Source of the DNA: Saccharomycopsis crataegensis
Taxonomy: Eukaryota > Ascomycota > Saccharomycetes > Ascoideales > Saccharomycopsidaceae
Length of the DNA stretch: 64,000 bases
Direction of reading: 5' to 3'
Assembly (NCBI RefSeq): GCF_037102585.1
Contig: NW_027043829.1
Coordinates: 682,001-746,000, forward strand
Of the stretch, positions 39,635-47,658 are shown one piece after another (positions within the stretch are counted from its first letter, which is position 1; the number at the start of each line of letters is the position of its first letter). The notes under the pieces were generated by a model. That model was not told where the DNA came from. It searched no databases and saw only the letters and a program-made list of their open reading frames with translations. The position numbers and the translations under genes were made by a program.

Positions 39635-40717
39635 ATGTCGTTTAAGAACTATAAGGATTTTATTGAGGAAGGGGATCTTGTCTTTGCATGGATCAGCAGA
39701 GGAATGATCAAACCTATCCACGTTGATTCAACTCAGTGTCTTAACACACGATACGGTACATTCAATCACTCGTCAATGGTGGGCCAGAGGTATGGTAGTC
39801 AAATAGCCAGTAAAACCGGATACGGTTTCATCTATCTTTTGCATCCTACTCCTGAATTATGGACTGTATCTTTGCCTCATAGAACCCAAATCGTTTACAG
39901 CCCTGATAGTTCGTACATCACACAAAAACTCAATATCTTGCCCGGTTCAAGGGTAATAGAGGCGGGAACTGGTTCTGGTTCTTTTACCCATTCTTTATCA
40001 CGTACTATTAGTGATACTGGGAAGCTTTTCACTTATGAATTCCATGAAGTTCGGTACCAGAAAGCTCTAGAAGAGTTTCAAGATCATGGATTGAAGAATT
40101 TACAATTGACCCATAGAGACGTCTGTAAAAATGGATTTGAAATCGAAGGTGAGGTAATAAATGCTAATGCCATTTTCTTGGATTTGCCAGCTCCGTGGTC
40201 AGCGATCCCAAATTTGGATAAAGTAATCAACAAAGGCATGAAAACTACCATTTGCTGTTTTAGTCCATGTATTGAGCAAGTTGAAAAAACTATCCATGAA
40301 TTACACAAACAAAACTGGACGTCGATTGAAACGGTGGAAATCAATCACAGAAAGTGGGAAAGTCATAAGAATATGGTTAGAAAACTTGATGATGTAATCG
40401 CCAGACTTAAGGATATTCAACAAAGAAAAAGAGAAGGTGTGGAGAAATTGAGGAAGGCTAGAGATGAAAGACTTAACAAGAGACCAGCCGAAGAGGAAAT
40501 GGAAAATGATGATGGTGAAAAGAAAGTGAAAACACAAAATAATTACAAGAAAGATGTTAATGTTGAAAAGTCCCAAAGTTTCAATCCATTCGGTAAAGGT
40601 CTAAGAATAAAACAAGGTGATCCAAACTTTGAATGGAAAAATGTTTCAAAAGACGAATCAGAAATCAAGTCGCATACATCGTTCCTTACATTTGCCTTTA
40701 AGTTGCCGGAATTTTGA
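39635..40717 (+). CDS. TRM61: tRNA (adenine-58 N1) methyltransferase catalytic subunit Trm61
   Basis: Catalytic subunit of the Trm6-Trm61 complex that makes m1A58 in tRNAs, including initiator tRNA; nuclear. The ATG at 39635 (MSFKNYKDFIEEGDLVFAWI) is the first in frame; the frame is open from 39551 but without ATG. The 360 residues carry SSMVGQRYGS, LWTVSLPHRTQIVYSPDSS, the SAM motif VIEAGTGSGSFTHSLSR, VYxFE-like LFTYEFHEVRYQKA and IFLDLPAPWSAIPN. A Lys/Glu-rich segment near residues 275-320 precedes a short conserved end. All are typical of Gcd14/Trm61. Confidence 0.95.
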   Translation: MSFKNYKDFIEEGDLVFAWISRGMIKPIHVDSTQCLNTRYGTFNHSSMVGQRYGSQIASKTGYGFIYLLHPTPELWTVSLPHRTQIVYSPDSSYITQKLNILPGSRVIEAGTGSGSFTHSLSRTISDTGKLFTYEFHEVRYQKALEEFQDHGLKNLQLTHRDVCKNGFEIEGEVINANAIFLDLPAPWSAIPNLDKVINKGMKTTICCFSPCIEQVEKTIHELHKQNWTSIETVEINHRKWESHKNMVRKLDDVIARLKDIQQRKREGVEKLRKARDERLNKRPAEEEMENDDGEKKVKTQNNYKKDVNVEKSQSFNPFGKGLRIKQGDPNFEWKNVSKDESEIKSHTSFLTFAFKLPEF

Positions 40718-40861
40718 AGAATGGAAGAATGAGTAGTATATTATTTACACATGTATATTATAAAGACAATAGAAAAATTGTTTAGTTTTAGTTTTTGTTG
40801 TGATAATTTTTTTTTTTTTTTTGCCCATAATTTGTAAGGAGAGTGAAAAAGGCGAAAATTA

Positions 40862-42025
40862 TTAATCATAAGTCTTGGTTTTGTGCTTGTTTATTGTTAT
40901 AATTGTGTCACTGGAACCAGTATCGAAATCACTTGGACTGCTGATAATAAACCGGTTAAAATTTAAACCTGTTGGAACAAGCTCAATAATGAATGGCTGA
41001 GAAATTTTTTCATCATTATTATCAAACCTTGTCTGGAAAAGTTCTTCGAAAACTCTATCATCAAGTTGGTCACTAATTGAGCTCTTTGGATTACCAATAA
41101 TCACATTAACTTGGGCAGTCTTCTTTCTGAAGTCATTTGGACTACTGTAATCACTTTCGAGAAGGAAAAATTCGTAGATCATTAAGGAATCATAAGGGAT
41201 TTCATTATTAACTGCTGTATCGGCGCTTATCGACCCCAGATTCAATGATTCCAACTTAATAGTAAATACGTTAGAAAGTCTGACTTTCGATTCAAACGGT
41301 CTATTATCAATAAATTTCCCATTTCCTTGAGACACCTTGAAATTTTTCTCGATATTATTTTCGTTATACTCGAATGCAAGTGCCACTCTTCTGCTGATGA
41401 TGGAGTGCAATTTATGAATTTTCACAGGGTTGTTGTAGTTGCTGAAGCTCAAAACTTCATGGCCACCAAGTTTCAAGCTGGAAGTCTTTAGATAATCAAC
41501 ATACAATTTGGAGACCCTAGCACCGGCCACAGCCTTGGCCTTTGAATATAAGAAGATCCCGAGTAAAAGAATAGGAAGCCCCACAAAAAGTATCGGTAAT
41601 GCCACAAATACCAAAAAATATGAAGCAATAATGAACCCAACAATCAACTTCAAAAAATCCGGAACTAGCGACCATATAGTGCGCGAGATCAAGTAGGATT
41701 TTACAAGGAAATTAATAATGAAGTTGTTGACGCCATTATTTGTACTGAAATTCCGAGCAATTCTGACCAACGGTTTATTTCGATTATTCAACTTCGGAAT
41801 CTTTGATCTGACAGAAGAATTGAAGGAGAGATTACGAATTTGACATTTGCAACTAATTGAAACACTTTGATTGTACCCCAGCTGACTGAAGGGTCTATTG
41901 AGAAGGATTGATGTTGGTTTTATCAGCAACGGGCGTGCTACTGATCGGAGTGAAAGTCCTGCCAACGGCCTGCACAGCGAGAAAGACCCCCTAAGAGAAG
42001 CTAATAACCCGGTATATCTGATCAT
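40862..42025 (-). CDS. Mitochondrial membrane protein of unknown function
   Basis: 387 residues, not recognised. The N-terminus is rich in Arg, Ser and Leu and free of acidic residues for about 80 positions (MIRYTGLLASLRGSFSLCRP onward), as in a long mitochondrial presequence with a likely cut near NFSTNNG. Two adjoining hydrophobic segments at about 125-160 (LKLIVGFIIASYFLVFVALP, then ILFVGLPILLLGIFLYSKA) form a hairpin or one long span. The remaining 220 residues are soluble, probably matrix or intermembrane. It is divergent from LSM1 with a 250-base gap holding a CGGGTAA box. Inner-membrane location is inferred. Confidence 0.78.
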   Translation of the reverse strand: MIRYTGLLASLRGSFSLCRPLAGLSLRSVARPLLIKPTSILLNRPFSQLGYNQSVSISCKCQIRNLSFNSSVRSKIPKLNNRNKPLVRIARNFSTNNGVNNFIINFLVKSYLISRTIWSLVPDFLKLIVGFIIASYFLVFVALPILFVGLPILLLGIFLYSKAKAVAGARVSKLYVDYLKTSSLKLGGHEVLSFSNYNNPVKIHKLHSIISRRVALAFEYNENNIEKNFKVSQGNGKFIDNRPFESKVRLSNVFTIKLESLNLGSISADTAVNNEIPYDSLMIYEFFLLESDYSSPNDFRKKTAQVNVIIGNPKSSISDQLDDRVFEELFQTRFDNNDEKISQPFIIELVPTGLNFNRFIISSPSDFDTGSSDTIITINKHKTKTYD

Positions 42026-42148
42026 TACCCTTTAAGTATATATTGGTAGTATTGCTATTCCAAGGCAATAATAATGTTGTAAAGAAGGAATAATAGTTAA
42101 GGGAAATTACTTCAGACGAGTCTGCGCGTAGCAACATTTAACGTTCCC

Positions 42149-42155
42149 CGGGTAA
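42149..42155. promoter_or_regulatory. Reb1-like site in the LSM1 divergent promoter
   Basis: CGGGTAA between the mitochondrial protein gene and LSM1, about 120 bases from each start. Nucleosome-free divergent promoters in yeasts often carry this core. Confidence 0.4.
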
Positions 42156-42275
42156 TAGTCTATCCATCAACTTTGACAAAATTGACGGTCTCCCTCCAAA
42201 AGATGAATGGAAGCTATCGAGGAATATCGCTCTATACTATTACAATCTACCATTACATCCTTAATATTGAAAACC

Positions 42276-42842
42276 ATGTCGGGAAACTTTTCAAGTATCG
42301 CCGCATCCAATGCTGCTGTTAATGAGCTTACGTCGGAAGTTGACAGTTTGTACCTTGAACAATATGCCTTCACCACTTCGGCAGCTATTGTTGGTTCTCT
42401 TAATAGTAAGTCTTTAATTTTTGTTTATTCTGGGTTGTGCAAAAGTTATTAACACTATGATTTTTTTTTCTCCATAGAAAGCGTATTTGTGCTCCTCAGA
42501 GACGGAAGAAACTTATTTGGTATATTAAGAACATTTGACCAATATGCGAACCTTGTTATACAGGATACTACTGAACGGGTGTATCTTTTAGAAGAGAAAC
42601 AATATGGGGAAATCTTCCAGGACAACTTTTTGATCAGAGGGGAAAATGTAGTGATGTTTGGAGAACTTGATTTGGATGCTGAAGATGATCATTTGAAAGA
42701 ATTTACGAAGATTGACTACAAAGAAGCAAATGCCAAATTGAATAAGAAAAACGAAGAGAAAATAAAGAAGGGCCGCGAGCATACCAAGACCTACCTCCAG
42801 CAAGGTTTCACAAGCGACTTCTCGAAAGCTGATTTGTATTAA
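42276..42842 (+). CDS. LSM1: Lsm1, decapping activator, gene split by one intron
   Basis: Sm-like subunit specific to the cytoplasmic Lsm1-7 ring that binds deadenylated mRNA 3' ends and promotes decapping. I join exon 1 (42276-42405) to exon 2 (42478-42842), removing a 72-nt intron. The joined sequence reads EQYAFTTSAAIVGSL then NKSVFVLLRDGRNLFGIL, restoring the Sm1 motif, which yeast Lsm1 has intact. FDQYANLVIQDTTERVYL, the FLIRGENVVMFGE Sm2 motif and the C-terminal helix ending FTSDFSKADLY follow. Total length 164 residues against 172 in Saccharomyces. An in-frame ATG at 42207 would add 23 residues. I prefer 42276 because of its AACC context and the better length. Saccharomyces LSM1 lacks this intron. 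Confidence 0.92.
42406..42477 (+). other. LSM1: Intron of LSM1
   Basis: 72 nt, with 5' site GTAAGT, branch sequence TATTAAC (42447-42453, branch A at 42452), then a T-run and 3' site TAG. The branch A is 25 bases from the 3' end. The joint falls after the first base of a codon, and the reading frame and Sm-fold sequence continue perfectly across it. Confidence 0.92.
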
Positions 42843-42936
42843 TGTATATTATATCCACAATAAAAGACTAGCTTACAGTGATTTTTTTGATGATATTTCT
42901 ACGTAAAGGGCATTATCATATTATCGATACAGAGTT

Positions 42937-42947
42937 GCACCGTGCGG
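42937..42947. promoter_or_regulatory. Palindromic GCACCGTGCGG in the ARP2 promoter
   Basis: The core GCACCGTGC is a 9-bp palindrome apart from its centre. It lies 150 bases before the ARP2 ATG, followed 18 bases later by GGAGCCCCGGGCA. A near-identical pair occurs before RPE1 (35811-35821). The factor is unknown. Confidence 0.4.
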
Positions 42948-43097
42948 TCTGTTGTTAGGAGCCCCGGGCAGCTGCCAGCACAGACGATGTGTGAAAATCG
43001 AATTTTGATTTTAAAGGGGAACGAACACTGCTATTTGTTGCATTCTGTTAAACAAAACTACTAGAACAATATATAAATATCAAAAAGAAAAAGGAAA

Positions 43098-44273
43098 ATG
43101 TCTGACGACACCCCAATTGTTCTTGATCAAGGTACCGGTTTTGTAAAAATTGGTTACGGTGGGAGTAACTTCCCGGAACACACATACCCATCTATTGTTG
43201 GTCGGCCAATCCTTAGAGCTGAAGAAAGAGTTAACTCGGATATTGAATTGAAGGACATAATGTGCGGTAGCGAGGCCAGCGATGTCAGATCACAATTACA
43301 GATTTCATACCCTATGGAAAATGGTATCATCAAGGATTGGGTCGACATGCAGTATTTGTGGGACTATTCCTTTTATGACAGATTGAAAGTTAACACCCAA
43401 GGACGTAAGGTGCTTCTTACTGAACCACCAATGAACCCTTTGAAAAACAGGGAAACAATGTGCGAGATCATGTTTGAGCGTTATCAATTCGGAGGTGTTT
43501 ACGTTGCTATCCAGGCGGTCTTGGCACTTTACGGTCAAGGTTTGTCCTCGGGTGTGGTGGTGGATTCCGGTGATGGTGTCACCCACATTGTTCCAGTATA
43601 CGATTCTGTAGTATTAAACCATCAGACTAAAAGAATCGATATTGCTGGTCGTGATGTCACCAAGAACTTGATCAATCTACTCTTAAGAAGAGGTTACGCC
43701 TTCAATAGAACTGCCGATTTCGAAACCGTTAGACAGATCAAAGAAAAATTCTGTTACGTTTCGTATGATTTGGACTTTGACACAAAATTGGCCCAAGACA
43801 CTACGGTTTTAGTTAAACAATATGAACTTCCTGATGGTCGTGTCATCAAAATTGGCTCTGAAAGATTCGAGGCTCCAGAATGTCTTTTCCAACCTGAATT
43901 AATCGATGTTGAACAGCAGGGTATGGGTGAAGCTTTGTTCAGCACAATTCAATCCTGTGATGTCGATATCAGATCCACGTTATTCAAATCTATTGTATTA
44001 TCAGGTGGTTCATCAATGTACCCTGGTTTGCCATCTAGATTGGAGAAGGAATTGAAACAATTGTGGTTCACTAGAGTTTTGAACAATGACCCAGCTAGAT
44101 TACTGAACTTCAAGGTTAGAATTGAAGACCCTCCAAGAAGAAAGAATTTGGTGTTTAATGGTGGCTCTATTTTAGCAAATATTATGGCTGATAAGGAACA
44201 CATGTGGTTGACAAAACAAGAATGGGAAGAGCACGGTTCAAGAATATTGGAATCTAAGTTTGGTAAAAGATAA
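43098..44273 (+). CDS. ARP2: Actin-related protein 2 (Arp2/3 complex)
   Basis: ATP-binding subunit of the Arp2/3 complex that nucleates branched actin at cortical patches for endocytosis. The 391 residues match the family. [20 protein letters not shown] is the phosphate 1 loop, [17 protein letters not shown] the phosphate 2 loop, and [18 protein letters not shown] the adenosine motif. [20 protein letters not shown] is an Arp2 hallmark. The gene is uninterrupted, whereas the Saccharomyces copy has an intron. Residue 336, in ARL[11 protein letters not shown], is CTG where human Arp2 has Ser (KLSKFKIRIEDPP), supporting CUG-Ser. Confidence 0.97.
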   Translation: MSDDTPIVLDQGTGFVKIGYGGSNFPEHTYPSIVGRPILRAEERVNSDIELKDIMCGSEASDVRSQLQISYPMENGIIKDWVDMQYLWDYSFYDRLKVNTQGRKVLLTEPPMNPLKNRETMCEIMFERYQFGGVYVAIQAVLALYGQGLSSGVVVDSGDGVTHIVPVYDSVVLNHQTKRIDIAGRDVTKNLINLLLRRGYAFNRTADFETVRQIKEKFCYVSYDLDFDTKLAQDTTVLVKQYELPDGRVIKIGSERFEAPECLFQPELIDVEQQGMGEALFSTIQSCDVDIRSTLFKSIVLSGGSSMYPGLPSRLEKELKQLWFTRVLNNDPARLLNFKVRIEDPPRRKNLVFNGGSILANIMADKEHMWLTKQEWEEHGSRILESKFGKR

Positions 44274-44525
44274 GCCTGGCCATTGATATGCCACTCTTAT
44301 TTCTTCATTTATTGTTTCTCTCCTTCTATTTGGTGTCTTTTGTGTTTCTTTTCCCCGTATTTATATTGGTCATTAATTTACGAAGACTTTGAAAAATATA
44401 TTTAAATAAATAACCAATATGTCTCGGCAACTTATATTCTTGTATAATAAAAAAAAAAAAAAGTCGTAAGCCATTAACACATTATCAAAAATTATAATTA
44501 TACAGTAGTCGAAATATTATCTATA

Positions 44526-46730
44526 TTAGTAATTCAATCCCACAATTCTATTCCATACATCCAATGCAATTTCATTAAGCTCTTCTTTACTTGGTTCTTC
44601 ATGTGTTTTTCCGTATCCTATGGCTGAGCCTATCAAGTCTTGCAAGAATTGGTGTGTGACGATTCTTGGATTTAGAAATGGACCATCCAACAATTCATGG
44701 ATCGTCAGTCTTTTCTTTGGATCTCTAGTTAAACACGATTTTATTAATTGCATTAGCGATTTTGGTACTTTGACATCCCCTAATCCCTTATCGGGGTAAT
44801 TGATGTCAACTTCGGGATTCATGATTGCAAGAATTCTTTGGTGACCATTATATTGGCCATATGGTGGCCTACCGTAAATCATTTGGTAAATAATGCATCC
44901 ACATGACCAAACATCTGAAGGTTTGCCAACCTTCCATGTACCCTCATTATTGTTATTGCTGGCTGCTACTAAAGCCTCTGGAGCCATATAGTTAGGTGTC
45001 CCAATTTGTGAGTCACGATAAATATTAACGGTATGATCAGGCACAACATTAGATATCCCAAAGTCTATGAGTTTAAGAGTTCCTTTCACAAATAAAAAAT
45101 TAGCAGGTTTCAAATCCGAATGCACGATATCTGCATCATGGACTTCTTGAACACATCTTAATAATTCTTTTGCATAGAATCTGACAGCGTCAAAGTCTAG
45201 TGATAGTTTCAACCTACTGCCTAATACGCGGGCAAAATCAACATCCCCACATTCCATTACCAAATATAAGCATCCACTAGTCAACGAATAATCAACTAGT
45301 CGAACAACCCTCTTTTTTTCTCTCAATTTGACCAATAGATCAATTTCCCCTTTGAATCCTTCAGCACTTGATTCATCAAATTCATCAAATAGAACCTTCT
45401 TGAGAGCATATAACTTATTATTTGATTTATTTTTCACTTTATAAACTTTTGAGGATCCACCTTTACCGATTAGTTCAAGTATCTCAAAGCTTACCTTGTT
45501 CACCATTATCATATTATGCTGCTGGATCTCGTTATATTCCGGTTTCAAAGGAATAGTTTCTGTGACCACATTATATGCCTCTCGCTGTTTTTGAGCAAAA
45601 GATACCTTTTGAGCTGGCATGTTTTCCTTATTATCGTTTGCATATTCTATATCATTTCTATCGTTTTGAAGATGCCGCTGCTCACTGTTCCGCTGTTCAA
45701 TTTGTTGTTGTTCAATTGGCTGTTGTCGCTGTTGTCGCTGCTGCCGCTGATTTTGTTGTTCATTTTGTTTCGAGAGCATTTTATCTCTTTCAATTCTCTC
45801 TTCTTCAATTTGTTTTTGTACTTGGAGTTCCCGTTGTAGTCTCATTTGTTCAAGATGTTCCTCCTTTTTGGATCTTTCCAACTCTTCCATCTTTTTCTTC
45901 TCTAATTCTTCTTGCAATAGTCTATCTTTTCGTAGCTGTTCGTAAAGTTCTTGTTCGTTTTCAAAAGCATGATTATTACGATACTGTTCTTCATAATCAT
46001 TAGTATTGCGGGTTTTTGATTTGAGTGCATTCTGAGGATCGATATTTTTTTCATACCCATTTTCCACCAAAGTTTCATGCGAAAAAATAAAATTTGGGTT
46101 TCCTATATTATTCTTAAAATCAATGTTATCTCCATAAACGCTGGTTTCATTGGTGCTAGTATTATGATTATTTTGAATCTCATGACTTGCCTGTGAATGT
46201 GAGCTAAGACTTCTAGCTGTTTCTGCTTCATTATTATCCTTCTGTGAATCTTTTTGAATATTTTCATTATCAATATTTGTATTGCTATCTTTATAACTCA
46301 TTTTATCACCGCTGCTCTTTCTGCTTGAAACTCTTCTCGGATGTCCTAAAGGATTGTGCACCCTACTGGGTATACCAATAGTTGAGCGTTTTCTGGGAAG
46401 TGACAGTCTTTTATGATGCTGCTGTTGTTGTTGTTGTTGTTGCTGAATATAATGTTGCTGGTTCTCCTTTTTCAAGAGAGCTGGTGATGATGTTTCAATA
46501 TCCGCTAGAACCAAATCGTTATCTTCATTTGGGTCCATCATTCTCAGATCCGAATCCTTATCAAGAATATCCTCTGGTTGGTGCTGATCTTCCATCCCGG
46601 GTATTACCTGATTATCAAGGTCTGCCAAAATATTTTCCTTATTTTCGTTAAGGATCGCCATGCTATAAGATGATAGTTTGGGAGGCTCAAAGAACAGTTC
46701 CTCATCGGAATCGTATATTCCTTTGCTCAT
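44526..46730 (-). CDS. MPS1: Spindle checkpoint / spindle pole duplication kinase Mps1
   Basis: Dual-specificity kinase needed for spindle pole body duplication and the spindle assembly checkpoint. The 734 residues begin with a 420-residue disordered region containing a poly-Gln run (46421-46442) and a Glu/Lys/Gln/Arg-rich coiled-coil-prone stretch. The kinase domain follows: FEILELIGKGGSSKVYKVKN (Gly loop), YALKKVLFDEFDE (Lys), IVHSDLKPANFLF with the Mps1-typical HSD in place of HRD, LKLIDFGIS, and IGTPNYMAPEAL. The tail HEEPSKEELNEIALDVW continues beyond the kinase domain. An ACGCGT box lies 5 bases upstream of the ATG. It is divergent from ILS1. Confidence 0.95.
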   Translation of the reverse strand: MSKGIYDSDEELFFEPPKLSSYSMAILNENKENILADLDNQVIPGMEDQHQPEDILDKDSDLRMMDPNEDNDLVLADIETSSPALLKKENQQHYIQQQQQQQQQHHKRLSLPRKRSTIGIPSRVHNPLGHPRRVSSRKSSGDKMSYKDSNTNIDNENIQKDSQKDNNEAETARSLSSHSQASHEIQNNHNTSTNETSVYGDNIDFKNNIGNPNFIFSHETLVENGYEKNIDPQNALKSKTRNTNDYEEQYRNNHAFENEQELYEQLRKDRLLQEELEKKKMEELERSKKEEHLEQMRLQRELQVQKQIEEERIERDKMLSKQNEQQNQRQQRQQRQQPIEQQQIEQRNSEQRHLQNDRNDIEYANDNKENMPAQKVSFAQKQREAYNVVTETIPLKPEYNEIQQHNMIMVNKVSFEILELIGKGGSSKVYKVKNKSNNKLYALKKVLFDEFDESSAEGFKGEIDLLVKLREKKRVVRLVDYSLTSGCLYLVMECGDVDFARVLGSRLKLSLDFDAVRFYAKELLRCVQEVHDADIVHSDLKPANFLFVKGTLKLIDFGISNVVPDHTVNIYRDSQIGTPNYMAPEALVAASNNNNEGTWKVGKPSDVWSCGCIIYQMIYGRPPYGQYNGHQRILAIMNPEVDINYPDKGLGDVKVPKSLMQLIKSCLTRDPKKRLTIHELLDGPFLNPRIVTHQFLQDLIGSAIGYGKTHEEPSKEELNEIALDVWNRIVGLNY
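46421..46442 (-). repeat. CAA/CAG run encoding poly-Gln in MPS1
   Basis: Nine or so consecutive Gln codons (seen as TTG and CTG repeats on the plus strand) in the disordered N-terminal region. Confidence 0.9.
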
Positions 46731-46734
46731 TGTG

Positions 46735-46740
46735 ACGCGT
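46735..46740. promoter_or_regulatory. MCB box directly upstream of MPS1
   Basis: ACGCGT ending 5 bases before the MPS1 ATG. It matches the MBF cell-cycle site, but its position inside the leader is unusual for an activator site. Confidence 0.4.
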
Positions 46741-47533
46741 TAAATTATATGACGTTCAGATATTTGAAAGACACTAAAGATCCTTTATGCTCATTTGCAT
46801 AGGTACCTAAGTGAGAAATATTAGAGGAGTCTATTCACCAAAGATAAAGCTCGAAAGTTGATTTGATTGCCGTAGCGCTAGGGATCCAATCAATTGCAAA
46901 TTTCTAAATGTTTTGTTTTGGTGGTGAGTTTGTTTACGAAATCATCAACTGTATGGTTACCCTGGCATAAAAAAAATTGGTCAGGCGCGCGTTGTGGAAT
47001 TGAAATGCCTTAATAAGATAATAATAATTATCAGTTGGAAGAGGATATTATTATTGTTGATGAATAATAGTTGGGACATTACTGTTTTACTCTTATATAT
47101 ATGGCTTGAAGAATGTGGATGGTTGTTTTTTTTTCGCGTTCGAAAGAGACACACACCAACAGTGTACAGATCATAAAAGCTTGAGAAAACCAACAATCAT
47201 TCCTCAAAATACTCCAACCAAATACTCCAACTTGAAAATGATTGATTATATTAAAATATGTCTCATTTGTAGCCCTTAATTTCTATTTCAATGAAAAAAT
47301 AAAAAACAAAGGCCAAATCTCTGTCAATATTCTTGATGCGGATGGAATTTTTCTTTCTTATGAATTAGTTGTCAACTCAAGAATGAAGGTGACAAAAAGA
47401 AAGATGATAGCGACCACTCCCCTTGATGTCGAAAGATAACCACACATCCTCATATATTTCAAATCATTGTTATCTAATCCTCATATTTGTTAGCAATTAA
47501 GGGCATACTATATACCGAAACCACGGGTGTTTC

Positions 47534-47541
47534 TGACTCAT
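47534..47541 (+). promoter_or_regulatory. Gcn4 site of the ILS1 promoter
   Basis: TGACTCAT, a perfect Gcn4 general amino-acid control element, 118 bases before the ILS1 ATG. Synthetase genes are common Gcn4 targets. Confidence 0.65.
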
Positions 47542-47658
47542 ATCCGGGTGACATACTTAGATTTCCAAGTCAGAAGAGGCAAAAAAAAAAGTCAAAGAAA
47601 TTTCAAAATTTCCGTTTCCTATTGTCCAGCTGGAAAACAGTAACTCCAAAGAAAAAAG

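Larger units (their letters stand above)
46731..47658. other. Divergent region, MPS1 and ILS1
   Basis: A 928-base gap with a TATATATA patch near 47095, two near-identical AAATACTCCAAC units (47206-47231), a Gcn4 site near ILS1, and an open frame without a proper ATG start (47242-47439) that I do not call. Confidence 0.45.

Noticed and set aside
47242-47439. Open frame of 65 codons with protein-like sequence in the MPS1-ILS1 gap
   Set aside because: It lacks an ATG except near its end, and I found no credible upstream exon with a 5' splice site. It might be an exon, but nothing supports it beyond appearance.
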